From Kurthia huakuii LAM0618 (GTDB lineage Bacteria > Bacillota > Bacilli > Bacillales_A > Planococcaceae), in contig NZ_AYTB01000008.1 in assembly GCF_000505545.1 (NCBI RefSeq), positions 434,001 to 498,000 on the forward strand: a DNA stretch of 64,000 nucleotides, read 5' to 3'. Within the stretch, counting starts at the first letter, position 1. Every line of letters starts with the position of its first letter. Below the pieces are notes generated by a model, which saw only the letters and a program-made list of their open reading frames with translations, made no database searches and was not told the DNA's origin. The position numbers were made by a program, and so were the translations under genes. Shown here piece after piece: positions 7,442 through 17,415 of the stretch.

Positions 7442-9585
7442 TATTCAGCCTCGTAACCTAATTGTTCGTAGATAAGCTCAATAATTTTTTGAGATGCGAT
7501 TGGCAATACAGTACCAGGGCCAAAGATTGCTTTTGCACCGCATTCATATAAATAGTCATAATCTTGTGCTGGCACCACGCCACCAACGATTACGATAATA
7601 TCTTCACGACCTAATTTTTTAAGCTCTGCGATTAATTCTGGTACAAGCGTTTTGTGACCTGCCGCAAGTGATGATACACCGACAACATGGACGTCATTTT
7701 CAACAGCCATAATCGCTGTTTCTTCTGGCGTCATGAATAATGGTGAAATATCAACGTCAAAACCAAAGTCTGCATAAGCTGTCGCGACAACTTTCGCACC
7801 ACGGTCATGACCATCTTGCCCCATTTTGGCAACAAGAATACGTGGGCGACGACCTTCTGCTTCTAAAAATTCGTCTGTCATTTGTTTTACTTCTGAAATG
7901 GCATCTTGATCTGAGTAGTTCGTAGCGTACACCCCACTAATTGAACGGATAACTGCTTTATGACGACCTGATACGTTTTCAATCGCGTCTGAGATTTCGC
8001 CCAGTGTCGCGCGTGCACGTGCCGCGTCAACTGCTACCGCTAATAAGTTTTCTTCGCCTGTTTCCGCAGCTTTTGTTAGACGTGCTAAATGTTGTTGTAC
8101 GACTGCTTCATCGCGCGCGTCTTTCATGTTGTTAATACGGTCAATTTGTGATTGACGTACTAATGTGTTATCGATATCTAAGATTTCGATTGGTTCTTCT
8201 TCTGTTAAACGATATTTATTGACACCGATAATTGTTTCGGCATTTGAGTCGATTTTCGCTTGGCGTTTTGCTGCCGCTTCTTCGACTTTCATTTTTGGAA
8301 GACCTGTGTCGATTGCTTTTGCCATACCGCCTAAGCCTTCAACTTCTTCGATTAATTCCCATGCAGATTTTGTTAATTCATCCGTTAATTTCTCAACGTA
8401 ATATGAACCGCCCCATGGGTCAATCGTTTTTGTCATACCTGTTTCGTTTTGTAAGAACAATTGCGTATTACGTGCGATACGTGCTGAGAAGTCAGTAGGA
8501 AGAGCGATGGCTTCATCTAACGCGTTCGTATGCAGCGATTGCGTATGCCCCATTGTCGCCGCGTTCGCTTCGATTAATGTACGTGTCACGTTGTTGAATG
8601 GATCTTGCTCTGTTAGCGACCAACCAGAAGTTTGTGAGTGCGTACGTAATGATTGTGTTTTCGCGTTTTCTGGGTTGAACTGGCTCATTAATTGTGCCCA
8701 AATACGGCGCGCTGCACGCATTTTTGCGATTTCCATGTAGTAGTTCATACCGATTGCCCAGAAGAATGATAAACGCGGTGCAAATTTATCGATGTCGATA
8801 CCAGCTTGTAAACCAGTACGCGCATATTCAAGGCCATCTGCTAATGTGTAGCCAAGCTCGATATCATTTGTTGCGCCTGCTTCTTGAATATGGTAACCAG
8901 AAATTGAAATCGAGTTAAATTTCGGCATGAATTTTGATGTATATTCAAAAATGTCTGCGATAATTTTCATCGACATTGCTGGTGGATAAATGTATGTGTT
9001 ACGTACCATGTATTCTTTTAAAATATCATTTTGAATCGTACCTGATAATTTTTCTGGTGATACGCCTTGTTCTTCCGCTGTCACGATGTAGAATGCTAGG
9101 ATCGGTAATACCGCACCGTTCATTGTCATCGATACCGACATTTGGTCTAATGGAATACCAGCGAATAAAATTTTCGTATCTTCTACAGAGTCGATGGCTA
9201 CGCCGGCTTTACCAACGTCACCTGTTACACGTGGGTGATCTGAGTCATAGCCACGGTGTGTTGCAAGGTCAAATGCAACCGATAAACCTTTTTGACCCAT
9301 CGCTAAGTTACGGCGATAGAACGCATTTGATTCTTCGGCAGTTGAGAAACCTGCGTATTGACGAATTGTCCAAGGACGGCCAACATACATCGTTGGGTAA
9401 GGACCGCGTGTATTTGGTGTCACACCCGCAACATCATTTAAATGTTTTAAGCCTTGTGTATCTTCTTTTGTGTAGACGTGTTTGACTTCGATGTCTTCGT
9501 TTGTCATAAACGTGTCGTCTTTTTTATCGTATGCTTCTTTTGTTAATACTTCTTCAATATCAATTGCCTCAAAATTCACGCTCAT
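7441..9585 (-). CDS. mutB: Methylmalonyl-CoA mutase, catalytic (large) subunit
   Basis: B12-dependent enzyme rearranging (R)-methylmalonyl-CoA to succinyl-CoA. The 714-aa chain has the catalytic barrel from about residue 60 ([39 protein letters not shown], the [14 protein letters not shown] block) to about 550. The C-terminal cobalamin domain contains D591-G-H593-D-R-G, the lower-ligand motif, followed by [16 protein letters not shown] and [13 protein letters not shown]. All the key features are present, so it should be active. It overlaps the mutA stop by four bases (ATGA) and meaB by one base, giving a tight mutA-mutB-meaB operon. Confidence 0.97.
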   Translation of the reverse strand: MSVNFEAIDIEEVLTKEAYDKKDDTFMTNEDIEVKHVYTKEDTQGLKHLNDVAGVTPNTRGPYPTMYVGRPWTIRQYAGFSTAEESNAFYRRNLAMGQKGLSVAFDLATHRGYDSDHPRVTGDVGKAGVAIDSVEDTKILFAGIPLDQMSVSMTMNGAVLPILAFYIVTAEEQGVSPEKLSGTIQNDILKEYMVRNTYIYPPAMSMKIIADIFEYTSKFMPKFNSISISGYHIQEAGATNDIELGYTLADGLEYARTGLQAGIDIDKFAPRLSFFWAIGMNYYMEIAKMRAARRIWAQLMSQFNPENAKTQSLRTHSQTSGWSLTEQDPFNNVTRTLIEANAATMGHTQSLHTNALDEAIALPTDFSARIARNTQLFLQNETGMTKTIDPWGGSYYVEKLTDELTKSAWELIEEVEGLGGMAKAIDTGLPKMKVEEAAAKRQAKIDSNAETIIGVNKYRLTEEEPIEILDIDNTLVRQSQIDRINNMKDARDEAVVQQHLARLTKAAETGEENLLAVAVDAARARATLGEISDAIENVSGRHKAVIRSISGVYATNYSDQDAISEVKQMTDEFLEAEGRRPRILVAKMGQDGHDRGAKVVATAYADFGFDVDISPLFMTPEETAIMAVENDVHVVGVSSLAAGHKTLVPELIAELKKLGREDIIVIVGGVVPAQDYDYLYECGAKAIFGPGTVLPIASQKIIELIYEQLGYEAE

Positions 9586-11225
9586 CGTTGTACCTCCTTA
9601 AGGCTTGTTTGAATGCCTTCAAGTTTTTCGTAAATGTTCATGCCTGCGTATAAAGCACCGTCAACACCGTCAAGTTCAAATTTACCGGCAACATCTAATA
9701 ATGTCCCTGGTTGTTTTGACGCAACGATTTGTGGTAATACATCTTGAACATCTTCATCAACAGCTGAGAACACAATCACTTGCGCATCTGTTGTTGCAAC
9801 GAAGTTTTTCGCTGCTTCTACATCTGTGAACGGCTCTGTTACATTTGCTGTCACACCTGCAGTTGCGAAAATACCTGTTACGAAATCAGTACGTGGTTTA
9901 ATTTTTTTCAGTTCACCGTAAGCAAGTACCGTGACGTTTACTGGGTTTTCTTTATAATCAACGCGTAATTGCTCGAATGGCTGTGCTAAACGATTCACGT
10001 CAACAAAGCTTTCTGTCGGTACTTCTTCTGTAGCATCTGCGAAGTTGTTTGTACCAACTAATACCGCTTTACGTGTTTCAACATCCGCAAGACGTTTATC
10101 CCAAACTGCTTTTACGTCTGCTGCGATTTTTCCTTGCGCCGCTGTATAGCCACCTGCTGCTTGAATTTCTAAGAAGTATGCCCAAGCATTTTTCACAAGG
10201 TCATGTGTTAATGACTCAACGAAGTATGAACCACCTGCTGGGTCTAATACTTTTGTGACATGCGATTCTTCTTTAATAACAAGCGCTGCGTTACGCGCGA
10301 TACGCACAGATTGATTTGTTGGACCTGTTAAAATGTTGTGTGGGTGTACCGTTACAACGTCTGCGCCACCGATTACTGCTGAGAAGGCTTCGTTGCCTGC
10401 ACGCAATAAGTTAACATAAACATCTAATTTAGAGAATGAACGTAGCGATGTTTCCGTTACGATTTGTACGGGTTGTGGTGCTGTAACACCGTATGCTTGT
10501 GCAAATGCTTTCCATAATACGCGGAATGCACGAATTTTTGCGATTTCCATAAAGAATTGTGGATCGATAGCAAATGAAGCAAAGAATTTTTGTTCATTGC
10601 CTGCAAAATCTTGTCCTAAAAATTCTGCTGCTTGTGCTAGCGCAATCGCTAATTCTTGTGTCGCATTGGCACCTTCATAATGCGCTGCTTGCGTGTTGGC
10701 ATTGAATGTGCGCACATTCGCAAAGTCAGCAAGTTCTACCGTTTCTGCTGAGACGATAAACCCTTTCACTGCTTTATCTGTTACAAGGTTGAAAACATTT
10801 AATACTTCTTTATCGTCAACGTAAAGAACAACTTGCTTATGCGTATCGATTAAGGCAGCTAATTGTTTTAATGCCGCTTCATCCCAGCTAAAGCTCACTT
10901 TCCCTACAGTTACATATTCAGCTCCGCGCTCAATTGCATCATTTGTTTGTGCTACAAATTCTTCGATTGAAGAACCGAAAGCTTGTTGTGCTACCCCAAA
11001 GTCACCATCTGCTTTTAATGCACGTACAGTTGATACTTGTTCCTCTAATTTACCATCAAGCGCCTCCAGTAAGCGTTCCTCTGTGTATAGAGGTTCTAGA
11101 GTGATACCCTCGATAGTTTTTGTTAAAAGCGATTCAAAAGGTTTTCCTTTTAATTGCTTAACAGCAGCCTCTTGCCATTGGTCGTAAGAAGGCTTTTCAA
11201 ATGTTACTTCTTTTAAGTTTGTCAT
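9582..11225 (-). CDS. mutA: Methylmalonyl-CoA mutase, small (non-catalytic) subunit
   Basis: Partner of MutB in a heterodimer. The 547-aa protein follows the mutase barrel with [19 protein letters not shown], the [26 protein letters not shown] region split over two strands, and a C-terminal Rossmann-like remnant of the B12 domain ([16 protein letters not shown] to [15 protein letters not shown]). It lacks the DxHxxG cobalamin motif, as expected for this subunit. It is shorter than the roughly 600-640 aa usual for MutA. The start ATG is the first gene of the operon; the nearest G-rich site (AGGGGGG) is 18 nt upstream, which is long, so translation may be weak or the start slightly off. Confidence 0.92.
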   Translation of the reverse strand: MTNLKEVTFEKPSYDQWQEAAVKQLKGKPFESLLTKTIEGITLEPLYTEERLLEALDGKLEEQVSTVRALKADGDFGVAQQAFGSSIEEFVAQTNDAIERGAEYVTVGKVSFSWDEAALKQLAALIDTHKQVVLYVDDKEVLNVFNLVTDKAVKGFIVSAETVELADFANVRTFNANTQAAHYEGANATQELAIALAQAAEFLGQDFAGNEQKFFASFAIDPQFFMEIAKIRAFRVLWKAFAQAYGVTAPQPVQIVTETSLRSFSKLDVYVNLLRAGNEAFSAVIGGADVVTVHPHNILTGPTNQSVRIARNAALVIKEESHVTKVLDPAGGSYFVESLTHDLVKNAWAYFLEIQAAGGYTAAQGKIAADVKAVWDKRLADVETRKAVLVGTNNFADATEEVPTESFVDVNRLAQPFEQLRVDYKENPVNVTVLAYGELKKIKPRTDFVTGIFATAGVTANVTEPFTDVEAAKNFVATTDAQVIVFSAVDEDVQDVLPQIVASKQPGTLLDVAGKFELDGVDGALYAGMNIYEKLEGIQTSLKEVQR

Positions 11226-11493
11226 ACGGTCGCGTAGACGCTTCCCCCCTTCAATGATTCTAGCCCTATTTTACACAAAGTTTCGTTGTCTTAAAAGTAT
11301 AAAAATGGATAATATCGCGCTTCCTACCTATTTTCACGTCTATCATTATCACATAAACTCATTAAAAAACTAATTTTATTAGAACATTCCATGCCTATTG
11401 TAGCTAAAAAATATGTATACGCTTGCATTTAAAATTTTCTGAAAAAATATTCATTGTTCTATAGCAGAAAACTTTCTCCGCCTAGTAAATGGA

Positions 11494-11529
11494 AAAAACA
11501 GTGTATCTGTACTACGATACACTGTTTTG
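11494..11529 (-). terminator. Terminator overlapping the 3' end of the glycerophosphodiesterase gene
   Basis: On the minus strand AAAACAGTGTATC and GATACACTGTTTT form a perfect 13-bp stem, and TTTTTT follows. The gene's TAG lies in the loop region, so the last codons are part of the hairpin. Confidence 0.9.
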
Positions 11530-12225
11530 ATAGACGGCATATGGATAATCGGTAATCCAGCCAATGACCGTTTTATGTGGTTGTGTCAAAAATTTTTCTT
11601 GTCCTGTAACATTGTAAAAGCGTAATTTTTTGCCGGCATCGTCAGCTGCTTGCAAGTAACGCGCTTTATAATAACGTGTTTTATTCGCATGAACGACATC
11701 GATATGCGGCGCTTCGGTTAAGTTTGCCCAATCGTACGCTTTTTTCGGAATAAACGCCGTTTCAAGCGATGGATTGATACGCTTCACATCATATAAAATT
11801 TCTTCATGAAACGATGAAATATGCACATGCTGTAAGCGCTCGCATTTTTTAACGATCGATTCTACGGCCGCAAATTGACCGACAAACGACTCTTTTAATT
11901 CGATATTAACAGGAATTTGTAATGGTATAAGCCATGCGAGTAACGCATCAAACGTTAGTAATGACGTCCCCTTTTTAAACAAGCGCTTACCTACTGTTAA
12001 CGTGCGAACTTGATTGTATGGAACTTCATTTAACTGAAAATTTTTGCCGGTTAAACGCTTTACATTCAAATCATGCGTCACGATTGCGACAAAGTCTTTC
12101 GTTAACTGCACATCGAATTCGATGCCATCTGCATGTTCTAAGAGCGCTTGTGCAAACGCCGCAATCGAGTTTTCAGGTGCTGTCGTAATCACACCACGAT
12201 GCGCATAAATTGGTAATTTAGACAT
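11512..12225 (-). CDS. yqiK: Glycerophosphodiester phosphodiesterase (cytosolic, YqiK-like)
   Basis: GDPD-family enzyme (TIM barrel) that hydrolyses glycerophosphodiesters to glycerol-3-phosphate and an alcohol. The 237-aa protein has no signal peptide, so it acts inside the cell. Catalytic motifs are clear: YAHRG (His9-Arg10), APENSIAAF, DGIEFDVQLTKD with the metal Glu and Asp, and THDLNVKRLTG (second catalytic His). NIELKE supplies a further metal ligand, and the end reads GWITDYPYAVY. The start overlaps the stop of the upstream DUF342 gene by 8 nt. B. subtilis yqiK occupies a comparable place near spo0A. Confidence 0.9.
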   Translation of the reverse strand: MSKLPIYAHRGVITTAPENSIAAFAQALLEHADGIEFDVQLTKDFVAIVTHDLNVKRLTGKNFQLNEVPYNQVRTLTVGKRLFKKGTSLLTFDALLAWLIPLQIPVNIELKESFVGQFAAVESIVKKCERLQHVHISSFHEEILYDVKRINPSLETAFIPKKAYDWANLTEAPHIDVVHANKTRYYKARYLQAADDAGKKLRFYNVTGQEKFLTQPHKTVIGWITDYPYAVYQNSVS

Positions 12226-13789
12226 TTAATTCACCGCCTTCTACTTTAAACGAACCACATGTCGTTTTTCTTAGCATACTCGAATACTTTCCAATTTGTA
12301 CAACGGTACCTGGATACGCTTCTTTCGTTACGGAAATTTCTTCTTTGCCGACTAGTCGCACACTTAACAACACCGTTTGAATTTGTTCATCCAATTGAAT
12401 AATACGTTTTTTTAACGTAGTGGCTGCCTGCTTCGAGTTTTCAAACGCAAAGCGCTGTTGTTGCGTCATCTTATCGTAAAACGATTCGAGTTGTGCCACT
12501 TGCAACTCGCGCTTTTTATAGTCTTCTTTCAACATTTCCGATTCATCGGCAAGCGCACGTGCCTCGGCCATACGCTCGGCACGGTCTGGCACAATGACCG
12601 TTAAATTCGTTCGGCGTTCATGCTGATTGCCAACATACGCCACTTTAATCGATTGTGTCACCGATGTGTCGCCACCGATAATTTTGCCGTGATGTTCATC
12701 TAAATAAACATTTTGCGCTACTAAATGCGCACCCATCGCATAATTGCTAATGTAAATATCCTCCATCGCTTCAAGCACAACATCATTTGCATGTTTGGCA
12801 TAAATGTTTTTCCCGGCGCGCACGACCATCGTATTGTTACCAAAAATACCACCGCGAATATTAACATCGCCGACAAGCGATTCAATCAATTCCGCACCGG
12901 TCACGCCGGTATTGCCTTCAATTGAAATATCGCCAAGTGCACGCACACGAAAACCCGGTGTCACCGTTCCTGTAATTAAAATCGACCCTTTAAAATCCAA
13001 ATTGCCGGTTTCAATGCCGACATCGCCAGTAATCGTCAAATGTTGCAGTAGTTTCACAATTCCATCTGCAATGTCTAACACGCCGCTATGACGCGCACGT
13101 AAAACGATGTGTCCATCTTCGTCACTTTCGTAAACGGAACTTGGATCATAGCGCAACGAGGCATCGTTCCCGGCAAGAGCCGTCACGATTTCACCATATA
13201 CATTAATGCCGCTTTCTCCTTCAGTTGCCGGAATTTTTTCACCAAGCCATTGATTTTTTTCAATTTCACAAATAAAATTCATATCAAAATAATCCGCGCG
13301 GCCATCTTCACGAATCATCGGTTTTTTTACAGGATTTTCAAAGTAATTAACAATGGCATCGGTACCACGTTCTGGCGCAATGCCTTGTCCTACTATGAGA
13401 TTTTTCGTATCAACAACTTGTTCAGGTGTCACATGCACTAACTGACAGCGCAATCCCATCTCCTCAGCAAGCGTACTAATTTGTTTGTTTAATTGCTCTT
13501 CATTTTGCACAAGCGCATCATGTGGGTCATTTACTTGTAATGATACGAGCATGGAATCCTTCGAAATACTTAGTACAATAACAGGCAACCAAACACCAAT
13601 TTCATATGGTGTCGACGCAGGGGTTTGTAACGCTTGGCGTAACTCTTGAAAGCTCGTTAATTTTAAACGTCGTTGTTGCTTCATGATAGTTTCAAAATCT
13701 TTCAGTTTAAAGCCCTCTTTATGCACAAGCATAAAGATTTTGTCCACGCTTTCATACAACTGGAAAAATTCATTTTCAACTAACACCAT
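12218..13789 (-). CDS. DUF342 / FapA-like polymer-forming protein
   Basis: A 523-aa protein of the DUF342 (FapA, flagellar assembly protein A) family. Residues about 1-130 form a mixed N-terminal domain. The central part (about 175-400) carries the family core DYFDMNFICEIEKNQWLG and PATEGESGINVYG, then a beta-helix of short repeats (LTITGDVGIETGNLDFKG, SILITGTVTPGFRVRA, LGDISIEGNTGVTGA). The C-terminus has a coiled coil (about 400-480, LADESEMLKEDYKKRELQ onward) and a basic end. In other bacteria DUF342 proteins act at the membrane or in surface assembly and sensor control; no flagellar gene is near here. The ATG lies 7 nt behind GGAGG. It overlaps the following glycerophosphodiesterase gene, so the two are likely co-expressed. 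Confidence 0.85.
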   Translation of the reverse strand: MVLVENEFFQLYESVDKIFMLVHKEGFKLKDFETIMKQQRRLKLTSFQELRQALQTPASTPYEIGVWLPVIVLSISKDSMLVSLQVNDPHDALVQNEEQLNKQISTLAEEMGLRCQLVHVTPEQVVDTKNLIVGQGIAPERGTDAIVNYFENPVKKPMIREDGRADYFDMNFICEIEKNQWLGEKIPATEGESGINVYGEIVTALAGNDASLRYDPSSVYESDEDGHIVLRARHSGVLDIADGIVKLLQHLTITGDVGIETGNLDFKGSILITGTVTPGFRVRALGDISIEGNTGVTGAELIESLVGDVNIRGGIFGNNTMVVRAGKNIYAKHANDVVLEAMEDIYISNYAMGAHLVAQNVYLDEHHGKIIGGDTSVTQSIKVAYVGNQHERRTNLTVIVPDRAERMAEARALADESEMLKEDYKKRELQVAQLESFYDKMTQQQRFAFENSKQAATTLKKRIIQLDEQIQTVLLSVRLVGKEEISVTKEAYPGTVVQIGKYSSMLRKTTCGSFKVEGGELNV

Positions 13790-13991
13790 GTCATCGCCTC
13801 CTTCGCAGTCAGAAATCGTTATGTATACATTTTATTGTATCAAATTCATTTTATAGAGCACATAGCCTATTGGCAAAACACGAATATGTACCCAACAATT
13901 CTATTTTTTTAAGCGTTTTTTATAATTATAAGGAAAAAGAATCAATTATTTTTTATAATTATAATTTATTAGTCCTGATTTTGTCGATTAA

Positions 13992-14099
13992 AAAAAGATG
14001 AGCATAAAAAAACCGGAATCGCGCTGTGGCGCGGTTCCGGTTTTTTGTGGCAAACGCTAAAAAAGGAAAAGGAACTGTTTTGTAAAAGCCTCTTTTTCT
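13992..14099 (-). repeat. Palindromic repeat family, copy C (left arm missing)
   Basis: Carries GATGAGCATAA, the central hairpin CCGGAATCGCG / CGCGGTTCCGG, the AACGCTAAAAAAGGA block and TGTTTTGTAAAAGCCTC, all shared in order with copy B (53038-53180, minus strand). The GAGGCTGAGATATACG left arm is missing. In the hairpin one A-T pair of copy B has become a T-G pair, which still pairs as RNA. It starts 3 nt behind the spo0A stop and is likely the spo0A terminator. Confidence 0.8.
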
Positions 14100-14102
14100 A
14101 CA

Positions 14103-14915
14103 TTAATTCATCATTTCCACACGTAATTTATCGGCCACCATGGCGATAAATTCTGAATTCGTTGGTTTTTGCTTCATATGGTGTGAAGAGTACCCAAATA
14201 AATCGGCAATCGCTTCGTAATTTCCACGATTCCACGCGACTTCGATTGCATGTCGAATTGCACGTTCTACACGTGACGAAGTCGTATCAAATTTTTCCGC
14301 AATATCGGGATATAAAATTTTCGTAACCGAACTTAATAAATCAACATCTAAATAGACCATTTGAATCGCTTCGCGCAAATAACCATAGCCTTTAATATGC
14401 GCCGGAATGCCGATTTCCTTAATCAAATGCGTTACTTGCATATCCAAGCGTTGTTGATCTAATACGTCTGGTTGCGAACCTTGTAAAATACCCGTATTCA
14501 CAATTGGTGCTGGTCGGTTTTCTAGTTGCTTATTGATAATCCCTTGGCCACATTGCAGTACTTTTGCTTCTAGGCGTTGCATTTCAAATGGTTTCAACAT
14601 GAAATAAGCTGCGCCTAATTCTACAGCTTGCTTCATGACATCCTCCTGTCCAAATGCCGTCAACATAATCACTTTAATCGACTGATACGCCGACTCTTTA
14701 TGAATTTCTTCAAGTACTGCTAATCCATCTAAATGCGGCATGATGACATCTAAAATGAGTACGTCTGGAATGCTTTCTTTTAACATTTCCAAGCACTGTT
14801 TTCCATTTGATACCGTATGAATAACCTCAATTTGAGGATTTTCAGATAAATGGCTTTCAAGCGCTCGTACTAATTCTTTATTATCATCAGCAATCGCGAC
14901 TTTTATTTTTTTCAT
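14103..14915 (-). CDS. spo0A: Response regulator Spo0A
   Basis: Phosphorelay response regulator that controls sporulation entry and many stationary-phase genes. The 270-aa protein has an intact receiver: Asp10-Asp11, phosphoacceptor Asp56 in [13 protein letters not shown], Thr86 and Lys108 in FMLKPF. The C-terminal sigma-A/DNA-binding domain is also intact ([15 protein letters not shown] and [16 protein letters not shown], then [15 protein letters not shown]). I use the ATG 8 nt behind GGGGG; a GTG sits just before it. The gene normally follows spoIVB, but here it directly follows recN. No clear 0A box or sigma-H promoter was seen upstream. If the organism does not sporulate, Spo0A presumably keeps other regulatory roles. 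Confidence 0.97.
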   Translation of the reverse strand: MKKIKVAIADDNKELVRALESHLSENPQIEVIHTVSNGKQCLEMLKESIPDVLILDVIMPHLDGLAVLEEIHKESAYQSIKVIMLTAFGQEDVMKQAVELGAAYFMLKPFEMQRLEAKVLQCGQGIINKQLENRPAPIVNTGILQGSQPDVLDQQRLDMQVTHLIKEIGIPAHIKGYGYLREAIQMVYLDVDLLSSVTKILYPDIAEKFDTTSSRVERAIRHAIEVAWNRGNYEAIADLFGYSSHHMKQKPTNSEFIAMVADKLRVEMMN

Positions 14916-15100
14916 CACGTAATCCCCCTATGCCACAGCAATCTAATACCGTTCTAATACTTTATCCTATCCATTGTAACAAAAAAAGCACATTCTGAAC
15001 ATCTAATTTCCAACAGTGCCCACTCCCCGTGTACACTTTCATGAACAACATATGTGTATCGTTACTCATTATGTAGCATTTAGCTGTCTTAACAAAGCAA

Positions 15101-15138
15101 AAAACGCCAAAATATTATGGTCGATAATACGTTGGCGT
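15101..15138 (-). terminator. Intrinsic terminator behind recN
   Basis: On the minus strand AACGCCA and TTGGCGTT with an inner TATTAT / ATAATA pairing form a hairpin, and TTTTTT follows. It separates recN from spo0A in the place where spoIVB would be expected. Confidence 0.85.
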
Positions 15139-15144
15139 TACTCG

Positions 15145-16842
15145 TTATAGTTGAAACTGTTTTTTTCGCTCATCGGCAATTTCGACAAGCTCTTTCGCAT
15201 GTAAAAATGTTTTTTCGGTAATTTCTGGTCCCGCCATCATGCGACTTAATTCATCGATGCGCTCATCGCCATCAATCTCACGCAATGACGTATACGTGCG
15301 CTGTTGTTGTTCATCTTTTTGAATATGATAATGGTGGTCGGCCATTGCGGCGACTTGCGGTAAATGCGAAATACATAACACTTGTGAATGCATGGACACA
15401 GCAGCAATTTTGTCAGCAATAGCTTGTGCGACGCGGCCGCTAACGCCGGTATCGACTTCATCAAAAATAATCGATGTAATGCCCATTGTCGATGAAAAAA
15501 TCGTTTTTAACGCGAGCATAACACGTGATAATTCCCCGCCAGAAGCAATTTTAGTTAATGGCTTTGGTGGCTCACCAACATTTGTCGCGATATAAAAGAC
15601 GATATCATCGACGCCATTGCGATCAAATTGACCGGCTGGTAGCGTCTCAAAATGCACGACAAACTCCGCTTTTTCCATATAGAGTTCACGCAGTTGCTTC
15701 ATAATTGCCGTTGCAAGCGCCGTTGCAGCTTTTTCGCGAATTGCCGTTAGGTTTTGTGCTAACACGACCAACTCTTCGCTCAAGCGTTTTAACTCCGCTT
15801 CTTGCTGTTGCATATTTTCATCATGATTTAATAATGTATGCAATTCGCCATCGATTTTATCACGATACGTTAAAATTTCTTCTAACGTCGTGCCGTATTT
15901 CCGCTTCATCGACTGAATCAACTGCAAGCGCTGCTCCACATCATTTAAGCGCTCTGGGTCAAACTCTAACTCATCGAGCAAATTTTTAATGCCAAAGCCC
16001 GCTTCTTGTAACATGTAAAACGCATTGGCGACATTTTCAGCATGCTCTTTAAAATTTTCATCAACCGGCACAATATGTTCAAGTTCAGTCATCGCACGCC
16101 CGATAAAATCAAGACCCTTGCCTTCACCAAGAATCGTTTCATGTGCTGCATGAGCGCCTTCAAAAATTTTGTTAAAGTTCATTAAGCGCAGACGTTCTTC
16201 GCTTAGCTCTTCCTCTTCGGTCACACGGAATTGGCAAGCATCGATTTCCTCTAATTGAAATTGATATAAATCGATGCGCTGTGCGATTTGCTGCTCGCTT
16301 ACCGCAAAGTCAGCAATTTCACGTTTTAACGCACGATACGCATTGTAAGCCGTCGTATAACGTGCCTTATCGCCTACAAGCTCATCGCCTGCAAATTGGT
16401 CTAACAGATGAATATGTTCCTTATCATTCATCAATTCTTGCGATTCATGTTGGCCATGAATGTCAATTAAATACGCCCCAATTTCACGCATTTGCGTTAG
16501 CGTCATGAGCTTCCCATTGACGCGGCATACACTTTTGCCGCTATCATTTAAATCTCTGCGTAAAATAATCGTCCCTTCCTCTATGTCCACGCCAAGCGCT
16601 TCACATGCGGCGTACACCGGATGGTTGTCTGGTACGGTATACAAACCTTCTAGCTCGGCTTTTTTAGCACCGTGACGAATAAATTCCTGTGAGCCACGGC
16701 CACCAGCTAATAATTGGACGGCATCGATAATAATTGATTTCCCGGCACCGGTTTCACCTGTTAATACAGTTAATCCATTTTGAAAATCGACTGTTAACGA
16801 CTCAATAATGGCAAAATTGCGTATCGATAATTCCTTTAACAA
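15145..16842 (-). CDS. recN: DNA repair protein RecN
   Basis: SMC-like ATPase acting early in double-strand break repair. The 565-aa length is standard. The N-terminal head has LKELSIRNFAIIESLTVDF and the Walker A GETGAGKSIIID (Lys35). Long coiled-coil arms run from about residue 150 to 370. The C-terminal head has KIASGGELSRVMLALK (ABC signature) and IIFDEVDTGVSGRVAQ (Walker B). The start is TTG at 16842, 8 nt behind GAGGTG. It follows argR by 16 nt, as in B. subtilis ahrC-recN. Confidence 0.97.
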   Translation of the reverse strand: MLKELSIRNFAIIESLTVDFQNGLTVLTGETGAGKSIIIDAVQLLAGGRGSQEFIRHGAKKAELEGLYTVPDNHPVYAACEALGVDIEEGTIILRRDLNDSGKSVCRVNGKLMTLTQMREIGAYLIDIHGQHESQELMNDKEHIHLLDQFAGDELVGDKARYTTAYNAYRALKREIADFAVSEQQIAQRIDLYQFQLEEIDACQFRVTEEEELSEERLRLMNFNKIFEGAHAAHETILGEGKGLDFIGRAMTELEHIVPVDENFKEHAENVANAFYMLQEAGFGIKNLLDELEFDPERLNDVEQRLQLIQSMKRKYGTTLEEILTYRDKIDGELHTLLNHDENMQQQEAELKRLSEELVVLAQNLTAIREKAATALATAIMKQLRELYMEKAEFVVHFETLPAGQFDRNGVDDIVFYIATNVGEPPKPLTKIASGGELSRVMLALKTIFSSTMGITSIIFDEVDTGVSGRVAQAIADKIAAVSMHSQVLCISHLPQVAAMADHHYHIQKDEQQQRTYTSLREIDGDERIDELSRMMAGPEITEKTFLHAKELVEIADERKKQFQL

Positions 16843-16858
16843 CTTCGACTCACCTCTA

Positions 16859-17308
16859 TTACAGCATTTCGATTAAACGATTTTTTAACGTATCGCGGTC
16901 GCTTTCCTCGCGGCATAAAATTAAAATCGTATCGTCGCCACAAATTGTTCCTAAAATTTCAGTCCAATCTAAATGGTCTAATAATGAACCAATCGCATTG
17001 GCATTACCTGGTAATGTTTTCATGACTAAAAAGTGGCTTGCTCCATCAATCGAAACGAATGAATCCGCTAATGCACGATGTAATTTTTGTAGCGGGTTAA
17101 AGCGTTGATCGGCTGGCAAGCTATATTTATAACGCCCATCTTGCATGGGTACTTTAATTAAATGCAGTTCTTTAATATCACGAGAAATCGTTGCCTGCGT
17201 TACATTAAAGCCTGCCTGTTTTAATAAATCGACTAACTCGTCTTGTGTTTCAATGTCTTGATTCGCAATTAAATCGCGAATACGGATATGTCGTTGACTT
17301 TTATTCAC
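16859..17308 (-). CDS. argR: Arginine repressor ArgR/AhrC
   Basis: Arginine-responsive repressor of biosynthesis and activator of catabolism. The 149-aa protein has the N-terminal winged helix ([17 protein letters not shown] and [13 protein letters not shown]) and the C-terminal hexamerisation and arginine-binding domain with [13 protein letters not shown]. The start is GTG at 17308, 7 nt behind GAGGTG. It lies between tlyA and recN, the conserved Bacillales order, and may be read from its own promoter because a terminator sits just upstream behind tlyA. Confidence 0.96.
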   Translation of the reverse strand: MNKSQRHIRIRDLIANQDIETQDELVDLLKQAGFNVTQATISRDIKELHLIKVPMQDGRYKYSLPADQRFNPLQKLHRALADSFVSIDGASHFLVMKTLPGNANAIGSLLDHLDWTEILGTICGDDTILILCREESDRDTLKNRLIEML

Positions 17309-17378
17309 TTTCTTTCACCTCTATGCATAAATATGCTTGCTAAAAATAACGGTATCATCAAAATTCGCAAATGACAAG

Positions 17379-17415
17379 AAAAAACACGGGCCTCGTTAAA
17401 GGCGACCCGTGTTAT
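17379..17415 (-). terminator. Intrinsic terminator behind tlyA
   Basis: AACACGGG and CCCGTGTT arms on the minus strand form a hairpin that runs into TTTTTT. The tlyA stop codon lies in the upstream arm. Confidence 0.8.

Noticed and set aside
8976-9485. 169-aa plus-strand ORF opposite mutB
   Set aside because: It lies fully inside a conserved catalytic gene, has no family features and mirrors its codon bias.
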